The notes beneath the pieces were generated by a model. It was not told where the DNA came from and did not search any database. It saw only the letters and a program-made list of their open reading frames with translations. Position numbers and translations under genes: made by a program. This document shows, one piece after another, positions 1 through 10,375 of a stretch of 64,000 nt of DNA. Source of the DNA: Tribonema minus (taxonomy: Eukaryota; Sar; Xanthophyceae; Tribonematales; Tribonemataceae); contig JAFCMP010000542.1 of NCBI GenBank assembly GCA_017506865.1, forward strand, positions 372,001 through 436,000, given 5' to 3'. Each line of letters opens with the position of its first letter. Positions within the stretch are counted from its first letter, which is position 1.

Positions 1-3000
1 CAGCTTGAATAAATTGTGGGTACACAATATTAGCAGTATGAGCAATGCCATCAATACGACGATCTTGAGGCACTAAACATGCTACTGTTTCAGGGCTTCG
101 AGCTCTACTTAAAGCAACGTACAGTTGGCCATGCGAGAAGACATCTCCCCGCAGATCCAGTGCTACTCTTCGAAGAGTTTGACCCTGACCTTTGTTGATA
201 GTCATGGCATATGCCAGCTTCAATGGAAATTGTCTACGCAGGAATTGGATACCATTCTTACCCCATTTGACCTTGAAGTTGATGCGCGGAATAAGTGCAA
301 TGGTTCTGTCATTGTTCAATAGTTCTAATGTAATGCACTTTCGAGTAATGTTTCTGATGATGGCTTTCTGACCATTAACTAAACCGGCTGCAAAGTTGAT
401 GTTTCGAGTGATGAAAACTAAAGCATTGATTTTAAAACGCTCAACTGCATCCGGTACACGTTTACATTCTATGGCATGCATAGCATCCTCATCAAGAAAT
501 TCAAGATCTCTTGGATCATCTGATGGAGAAGAATGGGCAGAGCGGCATGCATACGCTTGTCCAGGCAACGCATTCAGTATCTTGGTATTGATTTCATTGA
601 TATTTTGCAAGGTCGGCGATAAAATTGCACATGATTTTAAGTGATCTCTGTCTGGTGGGTAGATGGTGCCTTCCGGAAATGCAAATTCAATGAGATCATT
701 GATTTCATCAACCTGACTTATAGGAGTAGGAGCCGCAGAGTTAGGGTCACTGTAAGCCAGTGGGATGGTTTGAATGTCATCAATGGACACCTTTGGAATG
801 TCATCTATGCCGACTTGTCTCACGAAGGTAGCATACGCAGGAGCAAGTGTGTCACGTTGAGGAATGGAAAGCCTTAGACGTGTCGTGTGAGGCCACAATG
901 GTGAAGATATGTATGATGCAGCAAGAATGTCTTCAGCAGCACCATGTTGAACAACAGGTCCTATCTGGCGCCAGTCACCACAAAACAGTACTGTTTTGCC
1001 TCCAAAGAAACTGTCACTGTCATTTTTCATTATGTCTCGCAGAGTCCTGTCCAGTGCTTCAATGCAATATCTGTGCAATGTTGGCATTTCATCAATGAGA
1101 ATGAAGTCAGCAGCTTCCAAAACTTGCCATCTTTCGCTATTCGGTGACACTGAGCAGTGCGCATCTACAGTGACATCGTCTTCTACCGGCAAGCGAAACA
1201 TGCTATGTGAAGTCCAACCGCCTGGCAAATTTGTAGCAGCAACACCTGATGCTGCAGATGCCAAACACATTTTCCCTTTTGAACGCAAAACTGCCAGCAG
1301 TAATATAGCAAGGAAAGTTTTGCCTGTGCCATCTGGAGCATCTAACATGAAAGCACCACCTTTATTTTGCAAGACAGCTTTTTTTATTTTTTTGTAAGCT
1401 CTACGCTGTTGATGTGTGAGTTGACAAACATGGGCTCGTACATATGTGCGCAATTCATGAACATCAAAACCGCTACTGAATATGTCTATCTCTGCCAAAT
1501 CTGGTTCAAGCGGCTCCAGTCCTATTGCTTTCAAATTCAGACCGTGAGCTAATAGCATTCTACTGAAATCCCTGAAAGCTAAAATGTCAGCTTGTGGTGC
1601 AGAGTACTGTGACGTCAAATCTTCTACCAAAGAGGCATGGCATGTGTCCCACATTTCTTGTGCATTGCAAGAAGCGTTGTTAGCTGCTTCGAGACATAAA
1701 GTAGCAAAGAGCGATCGTAATTGCTTGCCTGTCAACAATGACTCCTGCTCTTCAAGTGTGATAAGGCTTTCTTTGTTATCTGGAACAATGCCTTTAGCAA
1801 AGGCTGCATCCTTGTAGGTGTTATAGGTGGCATCACTGATGGTGCGCATTTGCTCAAAATTTCTACCTGCATGGTGGTAAAGTAAGCGCCTCAAGTACCA
1901 AACATCGCCTGTTGCAGGTCTAATGGGGGTCATACGACATACCAATGTTTCCTTTTGTCTTTTAATTATTCTCCTGTTGTGCACATCAACATACACATGT
2001 GTGCTGTCAGATACTTTTTCTTTAGGGGTTATGATTCTGAACTGTTCATAATACTCGAGGTATTTTACTTTGTCAAAATCTGCATGAAGAGGGCGTTGGA
2101 AGTATTTCAACAAATCTGTGGTAGCAGTTTCAGCTCGTGCCTGGACATTATTAATTTCTTCATCTTCGGCAAAAACAATTTCATTTTCATCTTCAAGATG
2201 AAAGAGCAATGTTTTCACAGATGGGTCTCTACTCATCATATCATAACCAAAGAAATGCCAGATAGCTTCAGATGCAGAAACGTAACGGATGACCCTGTAT
2301 CCTTCTATTTCATTTCCGTTGCACTCTGCTGCAGCCGCTGCAAAATCAGCTCCCTTATGTACATACTTGTACAAATACTTAACAATTGAAGCTGCAGTCA
2401 CCAATTCCACATTCATGTGACAGTCATACTTCATGAGCAAGTATGGGTTATATGGCACTACCCATCTATTGTCAACAGTCTTTTTCTTCCGACCTCTGCC
2501 AATACTTACAGATGCACCATTCCTAGGTCTACGATAAACCGGGCGTCCACTGCGCTCATCAATTCTAAAAGCATCATTGAAAGCATGTGGGAAATGAAAC
2601 CTGCATTCCATAACCATAGAATTACATACACGCTGCATGCATGCAGACTTCGGATTTTCTGCTCCGCATGGTTTATGAATCATGTATGCTTGTACCTTTT
2701 CTCTAAGACCTTGTAGGAGAACATCATCGGCTCTTGGAATGAATGCCCATATCCACTTCTCAACTTCATGGCTTTGCTCAGGCCTCACATCACCTTTGAA
2801 CTTGATGATGATATGCGCATGGGGTAGACCACGTTTTTGGAATTCTATGACATATAAATCATAATCAACTTCACCAAATAAGTGACCTTCTTTCAACTCA
2901 TGCACCAATTCTGTCAGCTTGAGTTTGAAGACCCTATCACAGATGTCTGGCCTATCTGATGGTTTTTGGTGCACTTTCAACAATTGCACGATTTCAGGCC

Positions 3001-5107
3001 ATTTAGGGTTGCATGTCATGGTAATGAACAAATGAGGTTTGCCACGTCTAGCTACAATGGTAAGAGCTTCCTTGGTTCGAGTGTCACGAAATGCTGGGTG
3101 ACGTGGATTGGACCGCGGCATTTTGCACGGTCTACCGAGAGCATCTGTATCATCTGCCTCCATCATTGCTGCTACTGGTGCCCTGCGTTTCTGTTTGTTC
3201 AAAGCTCCACTCGTGATGAACTTTAGTTGATTTTCATCCCATCTACAGTACATGTTGCATGCCCATTCCTGAGCAACCCTGGGAAACCAATAGAAACTGG
3301 GGCTTGTCAATAACCGTTGACGACAATACTGTAGCAGTGAGACCTTATTCTGTCCATTGATATTCACGGTGTGCTCACATACCGGATCTTTCATACCTCG
3401 AGTCCAACCGCTTTCGCCATTGATGAACAAAAGTGGATACTGCAATGGTTCATATTGTGGAGACCAATCTGGCACAGTATGTGGCTTATCTCTTGGTTCA
3501 CCTCGCAAGATGGTGTAAACAGCATGCTTGCCACATTCATCGGGACGGTCTTTGAATAAGACTGCTGCAACCTCTCTGGAAGCTGGCCGTTCTCCAACGA
3601 CAGGTCCATGCGTGGCACGGGAAACCTGGTGAAAAACTATGCAGGCATTTGCGCAATCGGCATACTCTCTTGTGTCGATAATACCTCGAAACTTGCTGAA
3701 CCATGCATTATGCAGCGAGAACTCATTGGTCAAAGCATTGACATGTTCAGGATCAAGGTTTAGTTTATCACGTTGTTCATTCCATTCACCATCATGTATG
3801 TACATCCTGATTTTGTTGTCAACCTTTGAGTTTCCATACCTGCCACGAAGATCACACATTAATTGATATGGCCTGCCATTCAATTCCAACATGCTGCACC
3901 CACCTCGAGGCTGAGTCCATGATTTCACGTTTTTGTCCTTGGCCCAGGTTCGCATATGTGTTAAAGCAAACATACCATTGTACCCTCGTTGGCGCTTGAT
4001 AAAACCTGGCATGTTTGCTAGAGCCAGAAAGGTTGCGGGAAGATCATCAAATGGTTGAAGCGCAAACTTGCCACCATTGCAACACCATGTCCTCATCTCC
4101 TTCTTGAAGAGCTGTGCTCCACAAAATTGACATGGATCAGGTCGAAGCTGCAAGGTCTTGGACGATGGCAACTGCTTTGCTCCATTCCGTATCTCGTCAA
4201 TACTGCAAATTGCCTTAGTGCTGTGCCGTCTCCTTTGTGATTGTGATCGACTGTTTGCTGTACGTGTGCCATTTCGTGCTGCTGCTGCAGGTGAGTTCAT
4301 GACAGATCGAGGTATAGAAGCAACACGTCTCTGCTGCCTGCGCCTTTGCAGGTAATCTGTCCTGAACTTTCGACGCTCCTTTGCAATGCGGACATATTCA
4401 TGTGTATTACCTTGCGCAGACCTAGAAATAGTTTGTAGTTGTCGAGCTGTAATAGCAGCCACAGCATCAATGGCTGCTGCTTGCCTCTGTTGTTGAAGTT
4501 GTCTGTGTGAAAGAGCTGCCTGTTGCTGTTGTTGAACTATAGCCAATCGTTGTTGTTCGGCTACCTGTGCTGCGGTTTGAAGGAGTGCATGTGCATGTGT
4601 GTGTGTGATTAACGTGTTGTAGTGAGCTCCTGAAAATTCAAGTAACAAAGGCTCTGCGTGGCCATTGGGGTTGTTGTAAACAGATGAGAGATGGTATGAG
4701 CTACCATCTGGCGTCAAATTGTAGATGACAACAGTGATGTTGTAAAGATTGACAGCACACGCAATCTCATTTTGATCTCCCCAGGTATGAGTCTTAAGCA
4801 TTTCACGGTAATAGTTTTGAATACTGCCAAACCTGGCCACCATGCCTTGTGAGACATCCAAAACATGTTCATTTCCCAAACCTGGTCCACCAAGTGCATT
4901 GTATTGTTGAATTTCATTTTGAGCAATGGTCACATTTCTGAACGTTATCTCATTTCTGGTACGCACATGTTGATTTGGAGTGCCATAGACATACCTGGCA
5001 ATAGCTCGAAAAAGACATGCGCCGTCGCCATTTTCCTGCACGACATAGTGACCTGGCACTACCCCTTGCTGGAGGGTGGCAATATCATATTCGCGGTGAA
5101 TGGACAT
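1..5107 (-). CDS. Helitron2/Helentron-type OTU-Rep-helicase, 3' end cut by window edge
   Basis: The minus strand is open without a stop from the ATG at 5107 to the window edge (1702 codons). An in-frame TAG lies nine bases upstream of the ATG, which fixes the start. Three domains are visible. Residues ~20-170 form an OTU cysteine-protease domain, with D28/C31 in a GDGACLFRA motif and H162 in GAHYNTL. Residues ~640-920 form the rolling-circle Rep domain, with the HUH motif H763-A-H765 in RGLPHAHI and the tyrosine motif KYLYKYVHKG (Y911, Y913, Y915). Residues ~1245-1700 form a Pif1/SF1 helicase, with Walker A PDGTGKT (K1263), Walker B LIDE near residue 1338, and the terminal AMTINKGQGQT and YVALSRA motifs. 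This is the replication and transposition protein of a Helitron. An OTU domain is typical of the Helitron2/Helentron group. Only the last few dozen residues seem to be missing, judging from the related copy at 9665-10375. The lack of any frameshift suggests a young, possibly active copy. Element termini were not identified. Confidence 0.93.
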   Translation of the reverse strand, partial: MSIHREYDIATLQQGVVPGHYVVQENGDGACLFRAIARYVYGTPNQHVRTRNEITFRNVTIAQNEIQQYNALGGPGLGNEHVLDVSQGMVARFGSIQNYYREMLKTHTWGDQNEIACAVNLYNITVVIYNLTPDGSSYHLSSVYNNPNGHAEPLLLEFSGAHYNTLITHTHAHALLQTAAQVAEQQRLAIVQQQQQAALSHRQLQQQRQAAAIDAVAAITARQLQTISRSAQGNTHEYVRIAKERRKFRTDYLQRRRQQRRVASIPRSVMNSPAAAARNGTRTANSRSQSQRRRHSTKAICSIDEIRNGAKQLPSSKTLQLRPDPCQFCGAQLFKKEMRTWCCNGGKFALQPFDDLPATFLALANMPGFIKRQRGYNGMFALTHMRTWAKDKNVKSWTQPRGGCSMLELNGRPYQLMCDLRGRYGNSKVDNKIRMYIHDGEWNEQRDKLNLDPEHVNALTNEFSLHNAWFSKFRGIIDTREYADCANACIVFHQVSRATHGPVVGERPASREVAAVLFKDRPDECGKHAVYTILRGEPRDKPHTVPDWSPQYEPLQYPLLFINGESGWTRGMKDPVCEHTVNINGQNKVSLLQYCRQRLLTSPSFYWFPRVAQEWACNMYCRWDENQLKFITSGALNKQKRRAPVAAMMEADDTDALGRPCKMPRSNPRHPAFRDTRTKEALTIVARRGKPHLFITMTCNPKWPEIVQLLKVHQKPSDRPDICDRVFKLKLTELVHELKEGHLFGEVDYDLYVIEFQKRGLPHAHIIIKFKGDVRPEQSHEVEKWIWAFIPRADDVLLQGLREKVQAYMIHKPCGAENPKSACMQRVCNSMVMECRFHFPHAFNDAFRIDERSGRPVYRRPRNGASVSIGRGRKKKTVDNRWVVPYNPYLLMKYDCHMNVELVTAASIVKYLYKYVHKGADFAAAAAECNGNEIEGYRVIRYVSASEAIWHFFGYDMMSRDPSVKTLLFHLEDENEIVFAEDEEINNVQARAETATTDLLKYFQRPLHADFDKVKYLEYYEQFRIITPKEKVSDSTHVYVDVHNRRIIKRQKETLVCRMTPIRPATGDVWYLRRLLYHHAGRNFEQMRTISDATYNTYKDAAFAKGIVPDNKESLITLEEQESLLTGKQLRSLFATLCLEAANNASCNAQEMWDTCHASLVEDLTSQYSAPQADILAFRDFSRMLLAHGLNLKAIGLEPLEPDLAEIDIFSSGFDVHELRTYVRAHVCQLTHQQRRAYKKIKKAVLQNKGGAFMLDAPDGTGKTFLAILLLAVLRSKGKMCLASAASGVAATNLPGGWTSHSMFRLPVEDDVTVDAHCSVSPNSERWQVLEAADFILIDEMPTLHRYCIEALDRTLRDIMKNDSDSFFGGKTVLFCGDWRQIGPVVQHGAAEDILAASYISSPLWPHTTRLRLSIPQRDTLAPAYATFVRQVGIDDIPKVSIDDIQTIPLAYSDPNSAAPTPISQVDEINDLIEFAFPEGTIYPPDRDHLKSCAILSPTLQNINEINTKILNALPGQAYACRSAHSSPSDDPRDLEFLDEDAMHAIECKRVPDAVERFKINALVFITRNINFAAGLVNGQKAIIRNITRKCITLELLNNDRTIALIPRINFKVKWGKNGIQFLRRQFPLKLAYAMTINKGQGQTLRRVALDLRGDVFSHGQLYVALSRARSPETVACLVPQDRRIDGIAHTANIVYPQFIQA

Positions 5108-6980
5108 GTAAGTCTATAGAATTCATGAGAGGATTTTGATCGTATTTAGGTCAGTAGTTGCTCACCTGGTGGTTGAAGTGCAGGAAAGAAGGGTGTCAGG
5201 CACAATGTCCAGACCTTGGTGCTCCTGGTGTGGCTGTAAAAGAAAGCAACAGCACGTCACAGAAAATAAGATGGAGTGACATCACTTCAGCCAAAAAACC
5301 TGCTCATAAAGCTCAGCAACATGATCAGCACCGACGTGCGCTTAGCAATGGCCATGCCAAGAAAAAACGAAAAGCAGGAGCTGAAATACTCTTCTGCTGC
5401 TGCTGCTTGCTCGCTGGTAGAGCAACAGGTTGCCGCTTTCTGCTTCGCTGTTAGAGCAACAGGTTGCCCCTTTCTGCATTGCTGTTGTTCCATTGCTGCT
5501 GGCGCTCTGCTGCCGAGCCTACTGCACACATCTTATCAAAACTGTGCGATGAGGCGACCGTACTCTGCTAGCTCAGCGTAGCTGTGGCCTTATATTTTGA
5601 CGCACATCACACCACTCATGCATATCACACCACTCATCAAGTACAGTACCAAGTACAGACCACTGAAACACCAACGTGCAAACATTGATGTGCGCGCCCA
5701 TCGCTGCTGGATCTGCAACAAACTATTCTGCACCTTCATGGTGGAACATACCTCAATCGGCAGCAGACCCAGCACGCTGCGACTCCAGCTGTAGCAGAAA
5801 AGTTCCCACGTTTTGCGGATGAAGTGTAGTGCACACTGCAACCAAGAAAAACGAATCAGGTAGGGGAACATGGGAACAGCAATACAGTAGGCTCCTGGAG
5901 CACAGCAAACGGCGAGGGCGAAGATTCGTGTTTCGGATGGCACCAACACAGCAACACGGCACGGCAGTGGGCACTAACAGCATTTGTACAACGTACAGGA
6001 ACAACTGTGTACGCTGGCTTACCCCAGAGCGCGGCATGAGAGCAGCAACAGCAACTGCACGAAAGCGATACGCAAGCTTAACCTACAGCGCAACATGTGA
6101 GCAGCAACAACTGCTGCAGCGCGTTGTTCACCTTCAAGGCGCAACCGGCACGAAGAGCTGTCGGTGTCGATGAAGGCTCCAGCTCTCTCAAACCCGCTGC
6201 CGTTGCTGCAGTACAGCAACAGCTACGTTGGCAACAGTGAGTGAACCCAGCTGCAGTGTCGTCGCCTCTCCACAACTGTCGCTGCGTCGCCGCTTCTCCT
6301 CAACCGGGTTCTCAGCTGCTGCTGCGTCGCCGCTTCTCCCTGACTCGCCATTTCTCTGCTAGGTCCACGCTCTGAGAGGAGAACGTCATCATCGATGCTG
6401 CCGTTGTTGCTGCTGCTGCTTGCTGCTGCTGCTGCTGCTGCTGCCGCTGCTGCTGCTGCCGCTGCTGCTGCTGCTGCTGCTGATGCTGCCGCCTGCTGCT
6501 GCCGATGCTGCACATCACAGAGGCGGCGTGACCCTTCACAGGAAAACGCACGAGTCAGCGACGAAAGAGTTGCTGCTTGCTGCTGCTACTGGTGCAACTG
6601 CTGATCAGCAGCAGGCCGCTGCTGCTGCTGCTGCTGCTGTGCTGCTGCTGCCGCCGCTGCCGCCAACGCTGCTGCCCGTCGCAGAAGCGGCGCGACCCTT
6701 CACACGAACACGCGCGACTCAGCCACGAAAGAGGCGCAATGCGAAAAGCGAAAGAGGCGATCGATGCCACGCTCGCTGCACTCTCCGCACGTCGCATAAG
6801 AATAAGTATTTCTATATTTCTACAAGTGCCCCCCCTTCGGGGCCCTTCCGGGCCCCTCCGGGGGACACTTCACGTTGAAAACAGCAGAAAAAAAGAAGAC
6901 GTCGCGAAAGTGAAGTTGTATATTATGTCCTGGACCGCATGGGCTGCGCGCACGATAAATCGGGCTTGCAATAACTAAAT
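5108..6980. repeat. Low-complexity CTG/GCA-rich spacer with short tandem repeats
   Basis: No gene was recognised here. The stretch holds a ~37-bp unit repeated twice (about 5419-5491, starting AGAGCAACAGGTTGC). It also holds CTG microsatellites at about 6401-6500 and 6618-6665. A diverged direct repeat (6519-6572 and 6679-6733) has both copies containing GACCCTTCACA and ACGAAAGAG. The alanine-, leucine- and glutamine-rich reading frames here are by-products of the triplet repeats. The end of the stretch (6758-6826) shares GATCGATGCCACGCTCG and TTTCTACAAGTG with 13,186-13,251, so both places may carry the same old repeat. Confidence 0.7.
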
Positions 6981-9074
6981 CTACGGAGGGGCCGGCGGTT
7001 CGGCGCTGGCCGGCGAGGGCCGCGGCACTTGCAACAGTGCGATGCGGCGGTAAGCGCTGACGTCGCCATCAGGGGCGATGACTGCGTTCCAGTTGTCGAT
7101 CACGACACGTGTGAGCGCGCGCTGTAGCGCGAGGGAGGTGCGGCGGCGCCAGAAGGCAACGCGCTGCGCGAGATTGTAGCTGCCCTGCGAGCTCTGCTCG
7201 GCGAGTGCGTGTAGCAGCGCTTGGGTGTCGCGTGACATAGCGCCGAAGTGGTCAAAGGCTGCGGAAAATAGGGTGTGTGTAGTGGGGTCCAGGGCCCCTG
7301 AGACTACGTATGTGTCTATCTTTTCCTGCGAAGCCGATTCAAGCACGCGCTGCACATCGCGCGCGCCCCCCTGAGCCTGACGGAGGCGGGAGGGGCATGA
7401 GCTGTCACGTATGGTGACGTCTATGCAACAAGCTACTTCAAAGCCGCCGCGCAGTTTAGTGCACCGGCCTGCTGCTACCGCGTCGGCGCTCGGCTGCACT
7501 TTAGGGACTGGAAGGCAGACCTGGTTGCTGCCAAAGACGATGTCCATGAACTTGTTGAACCCGTGGCGCGCCGCGTAGCGGCGGAAGGGGGCAAGGGTGT
7601 CCCGGTCGAGACCGCGGAGGTGGGCCACCTGCTTGAGCAGCTGAAAGAGCGCGTCTGCGAGCAAGTTGTGTCGCGTGACGTTAAGCCCTTGTGTGCAGCG
7701 GCGCAGGTGGGCACCCGAGTCCACTGGTCTATGGCACTTGGGGCACCGCGCCGCAGCGGGGGCGGGGCGCTCCACGCCCAGGTGGCGCCGCAGCGTCTCG
7801 CGGAATTCCGGCGGGGACATGGTCTCCGCTGGGTCAGTGCTCGGCAATTGCGCCAAGAAACCCATGGCCCCCTTAGAGGCGCCGCTGCGCCACGCCGCGA
7901 CTGCTTCCAACGCATTTGCTGCTTCAAGCCGACGCAGCTGCGTGGCGGCGAGCGCTGCGTCTAGCACCCGTGATAGCGCCGCTTGACGCCGCGGCAGCAC
8001 GGCGGCCGGCGGGGCCTGGGCAGAGCCTGGCTCGCGCGCCACCGCTGGCGCAGCAGCGCGGCGCGCGCCGGCGCGAGTCCGCATGCCCGGCCCCGCAGCT
8101 CCGCCTGCCCGTTGCAGCAGATCGCGCAGCGCCCGCCATGCGCCGTCGTCCTGGCGCCAGTCCTGGTACCAGACCGTGGGCAGGAGCAGTGCGAGGGCCG
8201 CTGCAGCCTCATCGCTGCCGCTGCGCAGCTGCTGCAGGCAGGTAGCTATCTGGGTGAAGGTGAAGCCATAGCGGGCATGCTCTAGGACGCGGCTGCGTGC
8301 CGCCACTGGAAATGCCGCCAGTGCCGGCCCCATGCACTCGAGGGAACGTGCAGCAAATGCGGCACATGCACGGGGCGCCGCGCCCAGCACGCCAAAGCCA
8401 CCACTCCCCAGCCGCAGATGCACGCGTACCTGCTGATGTGCTGGTAGCGTCACTGGGGCCTCGCCACCCCAGTCGGCGCCGCGTACCCATGCCACTGCCG
8501 CCGCCCACAGAGAGGGCGGCGCCGCCGCCGCCGAAACCGCCGGCGGGCCGCGGCAATCGTCACCCGCCGCCGGCGCGCGCTGGTGGGCCGGCGGCGTAAG
8601 ACCCGCCGATGGCTCCTGCGCCAGCGCGGCCACGGCCGCTAGCGTGATGGCGTCGAAGCGCCGTAGCTCCTCGTGCGTGAGGGATGGCGCTGTATTGCGC
8701 GATACATGCCCTGCGCGGGCGGGGACGGCAAGACGCAGAATGGAGAAGGCAGCCTGCACATCCTCCATCTGCACAAGCTCCGCAACCAGGCGGTCGGTGC
8801 CGGGGGCACGAAGGGTCGCCGCCACTTGCGCGCGCACGAAGCCCTCGGTGCCGACCGGCACCCCCATCAGCGTGATGCCGTCGTCACATACTGGTACGGG
8901 GACATTGGCGGCGGCAAAGACGGCGGCGGCGCGCTCGCGGGCGCCGCCTGAGGCCGGCACCAGCGCCGCGCATTTCGTGACGTTGACCTGAATGTTGAGC
9001 TCGCTCAGCGCCTGTTGTATGAAGCAGAACGGGTTTTCAGCAAATTCCATGTACCTCTCTCTCAGTGTAGGCAA
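6981..9074 (-). CDS. Non-LTR retrotransposon-derived protein (end of reverse transcriptase, zinc knuckle, possible endonuclease)
   Basis: One 697-codon ORF. The first codon of the open frame is a TTG right after an in-frame TAA, and the first ATG is the ninth codon (~9050). The N-terminal ~130 residues look like the segment just after the catalytic core of a non-LTR reverse transcriptase: a VTKCAALVP motif, then GITLMGVPVG, then a DVQAAFSILRL helix. The catalytic palm itself (YADD-like) is absent, so the element looks 5'-truncated, as LINE insertions often are. A long Ala/Arg-rich middle follows. Near residue 480 is a CPKCHRPVDSGAHLRRC zinc-knuckle-like motif. The C-terminal domain contains ACCIDVTI, which resembles the D-x-x core of restriction-like endonucleases in related protist retroelement proteins. 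GC is far higher than in flanking DNA. Long alternative ORFs in the same interval are shadows caused by that GC. Family assignment is by motif memory only. Confidence 0.7.
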   Translation of the reverse strand: MPTLRERYMEFAENPFCFIQQALSELNIQVNVTKCAALVPASGGARERAAAVFAAANVPVPVCDDGITLMGVPVGTEGFVRAQVAATLRAPGTDRLVAELVQMEDVQAAFSILRLAVPARAGHVSRNTAPSLTHEELRRFDAITLAAVAALAQEPSAGLTPPAHQRAPAAGDDCRGPPAVSAAAAPPSLWAAAVAWVRGADWGGEAPVTLPAHQQVRVHLRLGSGGFGVLGAAPRACAAFAARSLECMGPALAAFPVAARSRVLEHARYGFTFTQIATCLQQLRSGSDEAAAALALLLPTVWYQDWRQDDGAWRALRDLLQRAGGAAGPGMRTRAGARRAAAPAVAREPGSAQAPPAAVLPRRQAALSRVLDAALAATQLRRLEAANALEAVAAWRSGASKGAMGFLAQLPSTDPAETMSPPEFRETLRRHLGVERPAPAAARCPKCHRPVDSGAHLRRCTQGLNVTRHNLLADALFQLLKQVAHLRGLDRDTLAPFRRYAARHGFNKFMDIVFGSNQVCLPVPKVQPSADAVAAGRCTKLRGGFEVACCIDVTIRDSSCPSRLRQAQGGARDVQRVLESASQEKIDTYVVSGALDPTTHTLFSAAFDHFGAMSRDTQALLHALAEQSSQGSYNLAQRVAFWRRRTSLALQRALTRVVIDNWNAVIAPDGDVSAYRRIALLQVPRPSPASAEPPAPP

Positions 9075-9664
9075 GAGTCGTTAATGTCAGCGATTGCTGT
9101 CTAATTCAACTCACTCTCTCTGGTTCTTTCATTTAGCCTGTCGTGTATGTGGACATTGCAATGCGCAAGGGGCAGCAGGCACTGGGGTTGTCCATTGAGG
9201 AGGATGCAGCAATCTAACCTCATTAGCGGCAAGCAACATGGTGAGCAGGGCACGCAACAGGCTGATGAAGTGCCTTGAATGTGAAGACGTCATGTGCAAC
9301 AATGACAATGAGACTGATAGCATCCAGTGAACGTAGAAAGAAATAACATGTATTACTTTTGTGTGGCCCCATTAAAAACCTGAAGGGCAAACCCGCTATT
9401 TGGGGAAATCCCTCTGCAGAAAAAGGGCGCCCAGCGGCACGAATGCCACAAAAGCGGCAAAGATGTTGAAGCACCAGTACCATGTGATGGCACTGGCAAG
9501 CGAAAGCGAAATGAAAGCGTAATGAAGGCCCACTTGAAGCTCTTGAAGGATGGGCTTGACAGTGTGTGTGCAGAACAGGGTCGACAGTGTTATATGGTTG
9601 TTAAAAGGTAGTAAATGCACAATATGACTGAACACACTGTAGTTTGTCATACTGTGTGATAATG
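9075..9664. other. Spacer between two transposon-derived genes
   Basis: I see no convincing gene, RNA or structured repeat here. Short minus-strand frames have no recognisable motif. The stretch probably holds the 3' flank of the truncated Helitron copy to its right and the 5' junction of the retroelement to its left. Confidence 0.5.
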
Positions 9665-10375
9665 TTATTCTGTGCGTAAATGGCGCGATCGGAGCCATGA
9701 CCGTAGGTTTGACGATGGTTGATTTTCAGGTTGTGTGACACTGTGCAATGCTGCATGAATGAATTGTTCATAAACAATGTTCGGCGCATGTGCGACGCCA
9801 TCAAGATCTCTGTCAGCATTGACGAGGATTGCAATGTCGTCAGGACTTGTTGCGCGGCTGAGAGCAACGTACAACTGGCCATGCGAGAAAGTATCGCCGC
9901 GCAGATCAAGAGCTACTTTCGTCAGGGTTTGTCCTTGTGCTTTATTGATGGTCATGGCATATGCAAGTTTCAACGGAAACTGCCTGCGAATGAATGGCAC
10001 CCCTTTACAGCCAGCTTTTACGGTGAATTTGATGCGCGGGATGAGTGCAATAGTGCGCTTGCCATCTAGCAGCTCTACTGTGATGCACTTTCTAGTTATT
10101 TTACGAATGATAGCACGTTGGCCGTTGACCAAGCCAGAGTCAAAGTTAACATTTCTGATGATCACCACTACAGCTCCAACTTTGTACCTCTCAGTGCTCC
10201 TTGGCACTCCAGGAGCATCAATGCTCTGCATCACTGTTTCATCAATGTAATTGGTGTCCATGGGGTCGTCAGTGGACGCTGTGTTGACGCTGTGCATTAC
10301 ATGTTTCCTACCCGGCAGCTTGGCGAGCACAGCATCATTTATTTCGTTCATGTTGATGACCTTAGGCGCCAGCAA
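9665..10375 (-). pseudogene. Truncated Helitron Pif1-like helicase, C-terminal part
   Basis: A 236-codon minus-strand frame encodes only the last part of a Helitron helicase. It has a LLAPKVINMNEIND segment, GLVNGQRAIIRKI, the motif AMTINKAQGQT, and DLRGDTFSHGQLYVALSRA. Over the last ~80 shared residues it is roughly three quarters identical to the helicase at 1-5107, so the two are related but not recent duplicates. The frame opens only ~60 bases upstream of the apparent TTG start, and no Rep domain, OTU domain or Walker A follows upstream. It is therefore a 5'-deleted remnant. It does show how the left-edge protein should end: about 25 residues past its window-cut end. Confidence 0.85.

Noticed and set aside
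125..4355. Many 60-144-codon plus-strand frames in the first 5 kb
   Set aside because: They are antisense shadows of the uninterrupted minus-strand Helitron protein, whose motifs are unmistakable.
4714..4926. Minus-strand 70-codon frame
   Set aside because: A different frame inside the OTU domain of the same gene.
6223..6878. Poly-Ala, poly-Leu and poly-Gln frames
   Set aside because: Products of CTG triplet repeats; no non-repetitive coding sequence attached.
7563..8991. Arg/Pro/Ala-rich plus-strand frames
   Set aside because: High-GC shadows opposite the 697-codon retroelement ORF.
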